From Glandiceps talaboti (lineage: Eukaryota; Hemichordata; Enteropneusta; Spengelidae): a stretch of 64,000 nt of DNA. Below the pieces are notes generated by a model that made no database searches, was not told the origin of the DNA, and saw nothing but the letters and a program-made list of their open reading frames with translations. Both the position numbers and the translations under genes were made by a program. This document shows positions 12,344 through 23,168 of the stretch, in pieces. How positions within the stretch are numbered: the first letter of the stretch is position 1; the number at the start of each line of letters is the position of its first letter. The DNA is taken from positions 14,472,000 to 14,535,999 of the forward strand of contig NC_135558.1 in NCBI RefSeq assembly GCF_964340395.1. Reading direction: 5' to 3'.

Positions 12344-12802
12344 CTGTAACATGTAAGTTTGGCATTACATCTTTAATATGCATAATGTAGGTAGAAACGC
12401 ATATATGATACATGCACATATGAATGTGGTTAATCTATAATATAGTAAATTTTCTAAGCTATAAATGTAAAGCAAATTTACCGATGAAGTAGTAATTTTC
12501 TAACTGATAAGTTAGGAAAGAAAAGTGCTAACGTATTAATGTTAGAATATGTTCCAGTCGTGATCGTTAATCGGTTGTTATGGTTAAATTAGCCAAAATA
12601 AATGTAGTAAACGCCCCCAACCTTTAGAGTCCAGAAGAGAACTCCTGCTACTTTGCTAAGGAAGAACCTCTGATTAAGCATATCACTTTTATACCTACTT
12701 GAACACTGATATTAGGGCCCCTTTATAAAGAACTCCCGCATGTAGAAAACCCCAGTGAGAAACAAGGCAAATGTGACAACTAAAAACCACAAAAAATTGG
12801 TG

Positions 12803-12850
12803 TGTGTGTGTGGGGGTGGGGGGGGGGGGTGGGGGGGGGGTTTGGGGGTT
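12803..12850 (+). repeat. G-run tract with quadruplex potential
   Basis: The sequence is gggggtggggggggggggtgggggggggg followed by tttggggg in intron 3. Several runs of four or more G lie within 50 nt, which can form G-quadruplexes on this strand. Confidence 0.7.
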
Positions 12851-13051
12851 AATGATAAAGAGTGTTATTATTTTTCTGACTGTAGTGTTTTTATATTTCG
12901 GTGTTACAAACTAATTTTAACCATTTATTTGCTATTGTTTGATGGAATCCACACATTTATTTCATGTTCACTTTTTTTAATTTTAACAAGTTTTTATTTT
13001 ATTTGAGATTATTGTTGATTTACACAGGATTTGTATAAATAAAATATTATT

Positions 13052-13052
<1 letters not shown>

Positions 13053-13083
<31 letters not shown>

Positions 13084-13128
13084 CTCACCGAGTTATATAT
13101 ATATATATATATATATATACTCACCGAG

Positions 13129-13206
<78 letters not shown>
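13053..13206. repeat. (TA)n tract with two ACTCACCGAGT inserts
   Basis: A long TA array is interrupted at 13083-13093 and 13119-13129 by ACTCACCGAGT. This is the outer end of the hammerhead-bearing element at 29.6 and 44.0 kb. These look like end fragments of that family or its insertion/excision scars. Confidence 0.75.
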
Positions 13207-13208
<2 letters not shown>

Positions 13209-13649
13209 TTTCATGTTTATTTTTCATTTTCAAGTAAACTAATTTTGACATTTCACAAAAATAATTTATCTAGGATTTTTTTCAGTTTCTTCGGATGATT
13301 CTATTTCTATAGCAGGGGTGTGGAGTAACTCGAATGACCGACTTTCGGAATGTTTATTATGTCGCTGTACTCATCTCTGTACATTTGATTTGACATGCAA
13401 GACGACACAACTGGTTTCAATAAATAAGCTCTTCAAAAAACTACGCAATGTCCACTCTCCGAATGTATCGACTAAAAACAGATACTCTTCACCATGGTTA
13501 CGTCTAAAAACGAATGATAATAGCAGAGCGGATCGTGAACGCCATGGCGCCATTACTCCAAACATAGACTGTGCTTCCCTTCGGCTCTAACCGCAGTAAG
13601 TGGTATGTGCTGGCCTGGGTAATACGTGTGTATTGTCATGAGTACTTAC

Positions 13650-13742
13650 AATCAGAACAATCTGTTCCTGGTAGACAATAATCAGGAACGTCACACATGC
13701 CATCGTTCGCATACTGGCAAGTATCATCGCATGAGGCTCCAC
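13650..13742 (-). CDS. Exon 3: CQYANDG Cys-rich module
   Basis: This 93-nt phase 1-1 exon lies between an acceptor (atgtag) and donor gtaagt. It encodes GASCDDTCQYANDGMCDVPD followed by YCLPGTDCSD and a split codon T|GT that becomes Cys when joined to the LDLa exon. The module pattern is C-x-Y-A-N-D-G-x-C-D-x-P-x-Y-C-x-x-G-T-D-C-x-D-C. Such short Cys/Asp-rich motifs recur in extracellular invertebrate proteins, but I know no family name for it. It has two more Cys than the duplicated versions in exons 5 and 7, and is the single-copy founder-like exon. Confidence 0.8.
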
Positions 13743-14191
13743 CTACATAAAATAAAAATATTTCGGGTTTTTTTTGGGAATTAAAAGTGACTCGTATTCT
13801 GAGTGGGGCTTTTAACCTCTCGACGAGTCTGGCGATTTTCCAACCATAATTAGTAGATGGACAGCTGTGAACCTGTATTTGTTATTATTTTTTAACATTT
13901 TGTACATTATTGAACAACTAAGGAAAATACAAATCGAAGCCTGTATGCATCAAGTATTTTCCAGCAGAATGAAAAAAAAAATTAGGGATAGTATAATTAT
14001 AACTGTGCTATAATGAGCTAAGAAAAATCGAAAGAGTAACGGCGACGCATTTCGAGCACCCGCTGAACCAACGACGTAGACACGTATTCTCGTGACGTAC
14101 GACTCGGGTAAAAAATCCCATATTTTCTATTCAAAACATGATTTGCGCGCGTATACTTCTATTATATTATGGGGGTAAACAAAGTACATAC

Positions 14192-14207
14192 CTCCGCCCT
14201 GTCGTTT
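14192..14207 (-). CDS. Exon 2: 16-nt microexon
   Basis: The minus strand reads tttgtcttacag, then AAACGACAGGGCGGAG, then gtatgt, so a 16-nt exon is flanked by strong acceptor and donor sites. It accepts phase 0 from exon 1 and leaves in phase 1, exactly what exon 3 needs. It encodes KRQGG plus the first base of a Gly codon, continuing the basic spacer. Without it exon 1 (phase 0) cannot join exon 3 (phase 1). Other tiny exons in the 2.7-kb intron 1 cannot be excluded. Confidence 0.7.
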
Positions 14208-14938
14208 CTGTAAGACAAAACAAGAAAAGAATCGATGTCATATATAATTATAAATGAACGATTTCTGTTGATTCAAAACGGAGATATTTTAAAAGACTTT
14301 TCGTAGTAGGATGACTTACATGGAAATAACATGTAATTGTGCGGTTCTTGCTGACAAAATATTCCCCCCATTCATCATTAGCCTGTAGATTGGCATCGGT
14401 TGATCTTACAGAGTGTCCAATACATTATATTCAAGTTTCAAGGCAGTACAAGTCAGTGTGCAAAATAAACATACAGAATATACACCTCAATATAATCTGA
14501 ATCATATTGCTCAAATAAACTGTGGTACCTCCGAATTTAAAAGGGGACGCCACTTCATCAGGAAGTTGAGGTAGTGTCATAAAATATTGGTTCTGGAGAA
14601 TCATTTCATGACTTCGTATCACCACCATTACGTGAGATTTCAGAGAAACATCAAGCTGATCATGTGTCTTTTTATTGGGTATCCTTATTATTAGCCATAT
14701 GGGAGTCAGCATAAATGTATATGCAATAGATAAACAATGAATATTTATGTTCTTTATTTATATGAATATTCATGTTGTTGATAAAATTGTTTTATTAATT
14801 CAAAATGAATCCACATCGTATGGTCATTTTCAAGAACTACAGAATTTCCTGTGTTTCTTATTGGTTTCTGCATGATTGAATCAATTAAAATATGCAATAA
14901 TAGTAATGTTGGTTTTTATATCACTTTCCCACTTTGAG

Positions 14939-15235
14939 CTCAAAGCGCTTTCCAATAACGACACAACGGTCCTTTGTACAAATGTACTTCATCAACTCCC
15001 TGGGAAGCATACGATCCATGGCAGCCTCCATAGGCACATAGGATTACTAGCATTCACATTGCAACTTCGAATTCTATCCTACCAGGTACTCAATTATATT
15101 TGTTGACTGAGGCACAATCGTGGCTGAAATCTTGCCCAAGGACTTTAGCCATTCAGAAACGAACGACAGCGAAAGGGCTCGATTCTGCTGCCTGCAGCCG
15201 AATCAAAGCCGGCCACTCTACCCTTCACCCATCAT
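14939..15235 (+). repeat. Degenerate dispersed repeat (SINE-like, unclassified)
   Basis: The stretch has the phrases caaagcgctttcca, accaggtactcaatta, ggcacaatcgtggctgaa and cttgcccaaggac in order. These match, from memory, a repeat common in marine invertebrate genomes. It lies in intron 1 and has no coding potential. The family name is not certain. Confidence 0.35.
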
Positions 15236-16876
15236 GCACTTTGTGTTACAATACCTGTGTTACGGATGACAGAATACAACTTTTTGATATTCGCTAAGTT
15301 TTGATGTTTTGCGAGGTCACCGTGAACTCTCAGCTGTCATGAATTAACACTTAGAACAAATGTTTGCATTGCGCGAATAGTATTCTTCTAAGATGACAAC
15401 ATTAAGTTATTAAAAGATCAACAGTGTCAAATAATGACTGATTACAGACAGTTGGAAGAACAATGACGTGATCACATTGTTTGGCTAGTTTTCATATTTG
15501 CCAATATCATTTGCATTGAATTAAGGCGACGGCAATACTTCCGTTTTAGTCATTTATCATTTATGGTGGTGATTACTTTATCACCCAATCATTTGAGTAT
15601 TGTATATTTTATGTTTATAAGAATTTAATGGAATAATAAAATTATGGATTCAGTCTTTGGAAGAGACGGTCTGAGACTAGGAGCTTCGATCTGCTCCGTG
15701 GCCACTTCTAAATGATCCAGGTTAACCATGAACATTGTGTGTAGTTTGAGCTAATTCTCTAAAAGTCCAAGTCGATCCCGTGTACAGAGTGGAGAGAGAG
15801 AGTAACATGGAGGAGGGTTACCTTAACAGTAGAGGTCACCCCCTCACTAATTTGTTACACCTGACGAATCGTCTTCAATTGCACCAACGTATAGTAGGTG
15901 GGTTTTAACATTTGTGATATCAATGGAAGCATATTTTGTTTGGTTTCTAAAGCGAAGAGTCGCACTGAAAGAAAACAGCATGGCTCTTAAATATCAGATG
16001 ACGTACTTCGACGACCTTGGGTGACCTTTGACTCATAGCAATTGAAATCGAAACGACCCCGCACAAAACACACTATGCGCCTGAGTGAATTATCTAAATA
16101 GAAATAGGCTCCTTTTGAAAAAGGGTTATTTGTTTAAGGTTTGTTCGTTTCTATAGTGATCGGTATGTGTTTTAAGTCTGCTTTGCCATCACACAAACGT
16201 GGGCTATGGATCACGTGATAACGTTAAATCTCCTCATTCAATCGCATTATACTTTTAAAACATTTAGCTCAGGAGAGAACGGCGGTTCCCGAAACACCAG
16301 ATTTCAAATTGTACTTTAACTGGAACGTAGATTTATATGGGGTTACCATTCACCTCAGGGGTTTACATATATCGCAACGATTCTTTCGAGGCTGTTGCAA
16401 GGTACTTACTGAGGTAAGATAAAATAGACATTGTTACCCTATTTCTGTCCTTGACCCTGCAAGTTTCTATTGGTAACCGTTTTCAATGTAAAACTATATA
16501 AACTGAAGTTTTAATAACCTAAACATCCGACTTGACGAAGACAAACCGATGACTCCGGGTTCCGATGTTGTATGTGTATGTTCCCCACAGTGAATATAGT
16601 GGGCAACAAAGTTAAAGTGAAACATACAGCGAAACACGTACGTACGATTGCGTACGGTAATAGCCGACATTTTGGAATCATGGGCTGGTGGCCTTCGGAT
16701 AGGAAATAAAGTGATCTGATCACCTACTTTTTGATAATAATGTCAATTTCGACTCAAAGAACTTAATGAAATTAACAATATTTCAAGTTGATTTTTTTAT
16801 CGAACTGAGACTGACAGCTGAGTGGCGTGGGAGTGATAACCAAGACAACAAATATATTAAATGGTTCAAAACTCAC

Positions 16877-17029
16877 CGCAGCAACTTTTTTCACGAGCAT
16901 AGCTTTAGCGACGACACTCTTCTTGGTCTTCGGCGGTTTTTTTGGTTGACCACCGTGTGGTTTGTTCTGGGCAGACACCACAACTACGACGACCAGAGCC
17001 ACCACGATAACCAATGCGAGTCGACCCAT
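16877..17029 (-). CDS. Exon 1: signal peptide and lysine-rich spacer
   Basis: This exon encodes 51 residues. The start MGRLALVIVVALVVVVVVSA is a classic signal peptide: Arg at position 3, a hydrophobic core rich in Val and Leu, and an SAQ-type cleavage region around residues 20-21. Residues 22-49 are basic and rich in Lys and Pro (PKKPPKTKK, LVKK). The exon ends with GCG at a consensus donor GTGAGT (16876-16871), so it exits in phase 0. It is the first Met behind a TATA box. The GTT/GTC-rich Val run is simple in sequence but is what a signal peptide needs. Confidence 0.8.
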
Positions 17030-17111
17030 TTTGCCTTTAAGTTGATAGCTGACGATGCGTACACGTCCACCAACTAATGCGAATCGAAGTGACCCAAGGG
17101 TTGTCCTCTGC

Positions 17112-17120
17112 GGTATATAG
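17112..17120 (-). promoter_or_regulatory. TATA box of the LDLa-protein gene
   Basis: The minus strand reads CTATATACC here, 83 nt upstream of the ATG at 17029. A start site about 30 nt downstream would lie near 17085 and give a 5' UTR of roughly 55 nt. This is inferred from motif and spacing only. Confidence 0.5.
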
Positions 17121-17620
17121 AAGACAACTGATCGGGGGAACCACCCCTAGGCGTAAGTAGAAGACTTGGGATTTTAACTTAATCACGTGATCCACACAGC
17201 GTCTCCTTCATTGGCTGTAAATAAGACTGAAGAAAACACACACTCACACCCACAACATCATTTCAAACAAAACATAATCGTGTTTTTCCAAAAAAGAAAA
17301 TATTTAAATAAAGAATCAAAAAACACACGGAGACTTGAGCATGTTTACAACCCTGTCAATATAAAAACACTCCGTAGTCATTGATTCTTTTGGACTACTT
17401 TGTTCTTGTAAGTCGTCCAAAGTCCAGTTGAGTGGTTTGCCTCAGTAAGTTGTAAGTAAACCTACGAAGTCGACGAATATTTCGAGTTGTTTTCCCCCTC
17501 TGGACATTTCAAGCAGTATTATTCCGTGACATCACTTCTTGCAGTATTGCCACCATAGTTTTGAAAACTGTACGTCTGGTTTTTACCTCCCGTAAGGGGG
17601 GGGGGGGTTGTTATTCTCTC

Positions 17621-17696
<76 letters not shown>

Positions 17697-17728
17697 GCGT
17701 GTCTGCGTGTCTGCGTGTCTGTGTCTGT
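17621..17728. repeat. (GTCT)n microsatellite
   Basis: GTCT runs end in variant GTGTCTGC units. A G12 tract lies just upstream at about 17596-17608, and degenerate repeats follow. Confidence 0.95.
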
Positions 17729-17829
17729 TGACAAGATATCTCAAAAACATATTCCGTATATATGGTAATGAAAAGGACTGATTAGATTTTGGTAAAAATC
17801 CAATGAACATTAATTGGCCATTTGCATAT

Positions 17830-18320
17830 ATGTAGTTAATGGTTTGTAGTAATTAGGTTATATCTTTCAAACGAATATTTCAAATTCAATATAATTTAGT
17901 ACATATGTTAACCATGAGAAAGCACATTTGTCTTATAAGGGTGGTTGATGTAGCTTAATGATTTAATGAATAATGTCCATAATTAATTGTTTTCGGTAAT
18001 TAGGTTATATCGTAAGAATACATACTTATCGATACAAATCAGTACATTACGTTAACGATAACAAAGCGTATATGTCCTATAAAGTTTGTAATGTTCATAA
18101 GTAATCATTTCGAAAATTGGGCACTATCTTTAGATTGCAAAATTTTACATGTCATATAATTTAGTACATGTATTTATGGTGAAGACGTCATTTACAGCTT
18201 GATGATATAACTTATAAGATAGATGGTTAAGTTGCATAATAATGATTTTTTTTGATAATTAGGCAATGTGTTAACTGTGTAAACTTCACCCTTAATACAA
18301 GTTTGTATCATTAATTTTCC
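17830..18320. repeat. Degenerate tandem repeat of about 160 bp, three units
   Basis: The phrases 'cataattaattg...ggtaattaggttatatc', 'taatttagtacat' and 'agcttgatgata' recur about every 160 bp. Similar monomers occur in the LDLa-gene introns at about 4290-5180, 8760-9190 and 10270-11160, so this is a dispersed, partly tandem family. Confidence 0.5.
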
Positions 18321-18807
18321 AATTAAGTGGTACATCATGTATAATAGCCATAGTTCAGAATTTTGCATTCCAACAATGTGTGTAGGCCCAGTTTTGGATT
18401 TAGTCTACGTCGTGGCTACTCACACATACGTTCATATTTGCATAAGAATGGAGTTTGTCTATATACAATTTGCTCTTCTCCACTTTCAAGTGGTTGTCTA
18501 CGTGTTAACAGCTATACGAGAAAGAGAAATGCGGTTATTGTCCTTAAGCCCCTCTAAGCGAATTTGTCCTCTCGAACAAAACATAAAGAAGCATTTGAAA
18601 AATACCTAACTTTATTATTACTTTACAAACGGTTCGATTATAATATTACTTCTCAATTTCATGATCAGGTGACTATGAATTCGTATAACTTACAAACGTC
18701 AGCTTTTTGGTGACCCAGTTTATTTCGTAAACAAAGTGTATTGATACATGTTGTCTGGTTCTATCAATAGTATAGCTAGGCAACAAGGATTTATATTTGT
18801 TGTGTAA

Positions 18808-18821
18808 GTTGCCATAGCAAC
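18808..18821. promoter_or_regulatory. RFX X-box motif
   Basis: GTTGCCATAGCAAC matches the palindromic X-box GTNRCC-N2-RGYAAC exactly. RFX factors bind such sites near ciliary genes. No gene start is recognisable nearby, so function is unknown. Confidence 0.3.
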
Positions 18822-19112
18822 ATTATACCCATGGGACACAAACAATGCAAATAACAATAGAGGCAAACGTTGGGGTCAAGATATGTCAGGGATGACTCAC
18901 AGTGTAAGACACACTGAGAAATAGTTTACGGTTGATAAGTACGATGGGTTCGATTCTCGACCTCGAAGGAATTCTTTTGTGTCCACCTACGCAATGTATT
19001 CTATATATAGTCACAGACTCTATCGGTACCCATGGTACGACGAACTGCGGATTTTGGTGTATTCTATTGATCAAGGTGGCTCTCAGGGAAAAACACAGCA
19101 GACCTGACGAAG

Positions 19113-19830
19113 GGTACAACATGTTGAATTGAATTGAATTGCATTGAATTGAATTGAATCCTTATTCAACCATAAGGATGAGAGGCTAGAGAAAAATAGT
19201 TACATTAAGTCATCAAGTTTAACCACTCGAAGTTTACAATACTAATAGCATGAAATTATTATGCACTGCTATAGGGTTTTGTTTGACTAAACGTCCAACA
19301 CGATGAAAGAAACCCAACAGAAACAAACCAAAACAAAACATTACAAAACAAGGCAATGCAAGGCCAGGTAAGGTAAGGCAAATCAGAGCAAAGCAAACCA
19401 ACCAAACCAAACCAATCCAATACAAACAAACAAACAAACAAACAAACAAACACACAAACACACAAACAAACAAACAAACAAACAAACAAACAAAATAAAA
19501 TCAAAAACAGAACTGTAAAATGTGAGAAAATAGAGAACATTAAGAACATAAATACTGATCAAGATTCAAATTTTAAACTCTTTCTTGAATGTATCTTTGA
19601 TTGGAGTTCTACTGAGTTCGTCCGGAATATTGTTCCATAACCTTGACCCAATTAACTTGACAGAAGACTGGTCAATATTACTACATTATATTACATCTCT
19701 AGAGGTACATGGAGAGTCCCTCTTAATTTCCAACTGGTATATCATGGTAATGATGACCTTAAAGGAAAAAAGCTCTTGAAATGAAACCACCATGTTGTGT
19801 ATATCATTTGTTGAGTAAATTGTATTTTTA
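19113..19830 (-). pseudogene. LINE (non-LTR retrotransposon) 3' end, decayed
   Basis: On the minus strand, 19680-19570 reads DQSSVKLIGSRLWNNIPDEL followed by SRTPIKDTFKKEFKI and a stop. This is the typical C-terminal tail of CR1/L2/Jockey-type RT proteins (G-x-x-L-W-N-x-I-P, then F-K). A remnant NDIHN motif lies upstream at about 19830 in a broken frame. Downstream come CTTT/TTTG-rich sequence and a 3' tail of repeated ATTCA (19160-19113). Stops and frame changes show that it is dead. Confidence 0.6.
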
Positions 19831-21690
19831 AATTTTGTAAATTTATTTGCATACGATTAAAACATTCACGTAGCAAGCTCTGTATATACAGCTGGGTTGA
19901 CGGAAACATACAAACAACATATCAAAACATATATGTAATGGTTAAAATCTTGGTCAATTTTAGTCTTTGAGGAACAAACTGTAGCATGCAGCGATTGGAC
20001 GGAGGCTCGAAACCTCCAAGATTCAAAGCCGGTGACTGGCGCATGAGCAAGTTTGACAGTTTTTTTTATGATTGCCTCAGTGAATTCTTGTGTCTGGCGA
20101 TACATTTAGTCGTAACCAGTTGAAACCAAAATCAAAATCTCGTTGATACATGTAACCGTGGTATTTGATTGGTGCAAAACAACCTTGTGATGTTAGAATC
20201 TATTGTAGTTCGAGGTCAAAGTTCGCAGACCGTACAGTGAATATTCTCCCATAACATGAAATTGTCACTATGCATATTGGCTTTACTGAAAACAGAATCA
20301 CGGTCTTTTATATTCTGAAGAATAATATATATGAAGTAAAGAATGCGTATCTTATTGCCCCATGTACCATTCTCACGGTTTTCTTTAACCTGCAATGTGT
20401 TTTGTTCTCTGCTTAAAAGATATCGTAAATACACAGGGAGCAAATGGTTTGGTAAAAAAACACGTACTGTGTTATGCGCAATACATATGTCCTCTAATTA
20501 TACTGAGTAAACGTTTACAGGTTTGAGTTTGGTTGTTTTATTGTCAACGGCTGTGTGCGTCACTCGTCCTTGTTAAGACCGATGACAATGATTATGATGA
20601 AGATAGTATAAGAAAGGATCTTTGTAGTTCGACTATTATTGGTGGGAACTTTTGTGGCCAGACATTTATGTAAAAGGTTAGTAGAAGCAGTGTTCAATAT
20701 CTTTAAATAGAATCCATTGTTCGTGGATCAGTGGCCAGGTCTTGGCAGTGCGGTCCATTTACAAGAAAATGTGCGGATTTTTAAGTAGAAGGCTGCATGA
20801 ACTCAAACTTTTCTATCTTTTGTTCACTGACCCTATCTTGCTACAAAGCAAAAGACAAAGGAATGTGTAGTTTTGAAGTTTTTTGTTGTTGAATAGCTCG
20901 TTTATTCCCTAGCTTATATTTCAACCAAGGAGTCGTATGTATATCGTGTGAGAAACTCCCTGCTGGTCCTTTTTTTTCTACCTGTATTTTAGACTTCGAA
21001 AAACACCAAATTTGGCAAGACGAGGTCTAAAGTCGCCCTTCCTTAAGTTAAAAGAAATGTAAGTTTTACTGAGTTTTATGTTTTATGGGGTAATAAAGTT
21101 TTCGCTGCATATTATGAATTTAAAAGTACTAGTTTTAGTCTGAGATGGAGGGAGGGTGGGTGGGAGGGGGCGGGGCGCTCAATTTCTTTTGTTTTCTGGC
21201 GTGGGAATCGTCAAAGTATCGAAATGTTCATATATGTAACAGAAAATAAAAACGTTTTCATCATAACCCATTCTTCGAATTCCTAATCGTTCTATTCAAA
21301 TTATTTTCGAAAGCCTATTTCAGATTTGAGTGTGGAATCATATTAATAGAAAGTGTATTTTTCTGTCTTAAAAATTGACATCATCATAACCAGACTAGGA
21401 TATATGGGCACAATGAAAAGGTGAGCCAGTCTTACTTCATGCCATGTATATACCTCATGTCAGATGCATTGCTAAAACAGTTTGTTTGTTTGTTTCCTTA
21501 CACATATAAATCAACTCTAGTTCCAGAGGCAAAGAGGAAGGAAGAGGCAAAACTGATCAAAAGTCCCTCTCTGGGTTGCATTTTATCGCTATCTTCTATA
21601 TTAAATGGCAATCAATGTCTCGATTATTCAGTAGCTATTGTGTCGAATTTTCGATTGCGTTTTGACCTGGAGAGAGGAGATGGGCCAAAT

Positions 21691-21705
21691 AGCGCCCCCA
21701 GGCGG
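21691..21705 (-). promoter_or_regulatory. CTCF-like binding motif
   Basis: The minus strand reads CCGCCTGGGGGCGCT, two differences from the CTCF core CCACCAGGGGGCGCT. It sits in a short GC/CpG-rich patch within AT-rich DNA. Motif match only. Confidence 0.35.
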
Positions 21706-21773
21706 CGGCTCATACATTTTACGCGTACGACAGACATTGAGGCCGAGAAAAAACAAACGGTAGCGTTGTAGTC

Positions 21774-21788
21774 ATGGATAGCGGGACT
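21774..21788 (+). CDS. Candidate first coding exon (MDSGT)
   Basis: ATG-GAT-AGC-GGG-ACT is followed directly by a strong donor, GTGAGT (21789-21794). It lies in a CpG-rich patch about 70 nt after a CTCF-like site. This looks like a promoter with a tiny first coding exon in phase 0. No downstream exon could be matched, so it is weak. Confidence 0.22.
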
Positions 21789-23125
21789 GTGAGTACGTTT
21801 ACCGTCACGTTGTGGCCCATAATTTACTCTTCATTTACATGAATTACCACTTGATGTGCTAGAACTGGTTTTAATCGAAGTCAAAAGCCTTTAAAATGTC
21901 AATTTCATGGTCAACCCTTATTTGGAATTGTTTTATTGACTAGAACAAATTCCACTAGGCATTCTGGCAAGTGTGACGAAATTTAACTTAATTAAAATTG
22001 TTTGATCAAAGGTGTTCGAAATGTTAATTTCATGAACTAATTAAACGTAAATGCCAATAGGCGTTGTGAGAAATGTTAATTAAAAGTAAATGTTCTTACT
22101 AATAGTAATTTATAGATCCCGAGCGAATTGAACCAAAAAACCACCGAATGTTCTGAAAAGTCCTCGGAATTAACAGTCATAATGAAGCGTTTACTAATTA
22201 CTTTGTTTAATAAAAATCCAATCCATTGTCAATTAAATCTTTCTTCTTCTAAAAATGAGAGGTCATCGTACACATTTTTGAAATGAAGTTCAAAATGATA
22301 AAATTAAGGCCTTTTAGAATCGATATCCGTATATTATTGCCGCCGGATCAGTACCGAGTTAGTAGCCATATGAGAGAATGAAGGATGGTCGATTTCCTTT
22401 TAACTGTGTGATCACACAACATATCTGTGCGCATCAAAGATGCGTAGAGCACGACCACTGAACTTCGAAGTGAAAAACCATTAATTCGCAATGTCATTTC
22501 ATGATCTACCCTTAGTTGGGCGGCTTCATATAGAAAAACCGAGTTCTCTGATAAGCATTCAGAAAAACATTCGAATATTAATTTCATGGTCTAACATTAT
22601 TTATATAACTCATCTAATTAAAAGAAGACGACTGGGTGTCCTGAACATATACATTTTCCGTAAATGCTAGTCAAAAAGTTTTTGAAATGCACTTTTATGG
22701 TCTGTACGTGTTTGAAATGGCAAATGTAATCGTCCCAGACATAACTGTCTCATCATGATCCGCGACGTCAGTAATGGTAATTTACATAAACTAAGGAAAA
22801 CCAAGTAAATATTTTTTTCACTTTATGATTTTAATCACTGTAATATAATGAAGCAATTCAGTACATTTATAGATTTGACAACAATGTATGCAGAACTTGA
22901 ACCCAAAGTTACAAATTGGTATACTAAAGTAAATCATAATGAGATTGCTTCCGACGCAGTGATTGTGCTCCTTGGTGCAGTGATTGGTTTGTTTCCCTAA
23001 AATCGAATAAAACCTTTTCAATACAAAACATTCAAATGATAAGATATACAATAATATCAACGAACTGAAATAAATTGGATGTGCGATGGCCGAACGACGG
23101 CCATTCACAAATGATATCTGGCCTA

Positions 23126-23168
<43 letters not shown>

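Larger units (their letters stand above)
1..12665. repeat. Tandem duplication of an approximately 5.9-kb unit (three copies, first one partial)
   Basis: Positions 1-875, 876-6725 and 6726-12665 are near-identical repeats of one unit. For example, atttgttccatga recurs at 2, 5684 and 11660, and each LDLa exon with its flanks recurs. Similarity stops at about 12665, where the third copy meets unique sequence; the matching junctions are near 875 and 6725. Each full unit holds one CxYAxDG exon and one LDLa exon. Units 2 and 3 differ by a 1.79-kb insertion in unit 2 and about 1.95 kb present only in unit 3. Confidence 0.9.
1..17029 (-). other. Gene span: secreted LDLa / CxYAxDG modular protein, 5' part (3' end off window)
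   Basis: Eight exons can be chained on the minus strand by splice sites and phase. Order from the start: 17029-16877 (signal peptide), 14207-14192 (microexon), 13742-13650 (CQYANDG module), 12343-12242 (LDLa-like), 10187-10104 (CNYAYDG), 6411-6313 (LDLa-like), 4201-4118 (CQYAYDG), 556-458 (LDLa-like). The first border is phase 0 and all later ones are phase 1, so each module exon is symmetrical (1-1) and can be duplicated without shifting the frame. No stop-containing last exon is seen, so the gene continues left of position 1. The predicted product is extracellular: signal peptide, lysine-rich spacer, then alternating small Cys-rich modules. LDLa modules usually bind Ca2+ and ligands; the actual ligand is unknown. 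The full gene could be a membrane receptor or a secreted protein. Confidence 0.85.

Noticed and set aside
15861-15875. CTGACGA (also at about 19083) as a possible further hammerhead core
   Set aside because: No GAAA block, stem II or matching stem I follows at the right spacing.
18888-18975. tRNA-like or SINE head with ggttcgattc
   Set aside because: The B-box-like string is present, but no cloverleaf with paired acceptor and T stems can be drawn.
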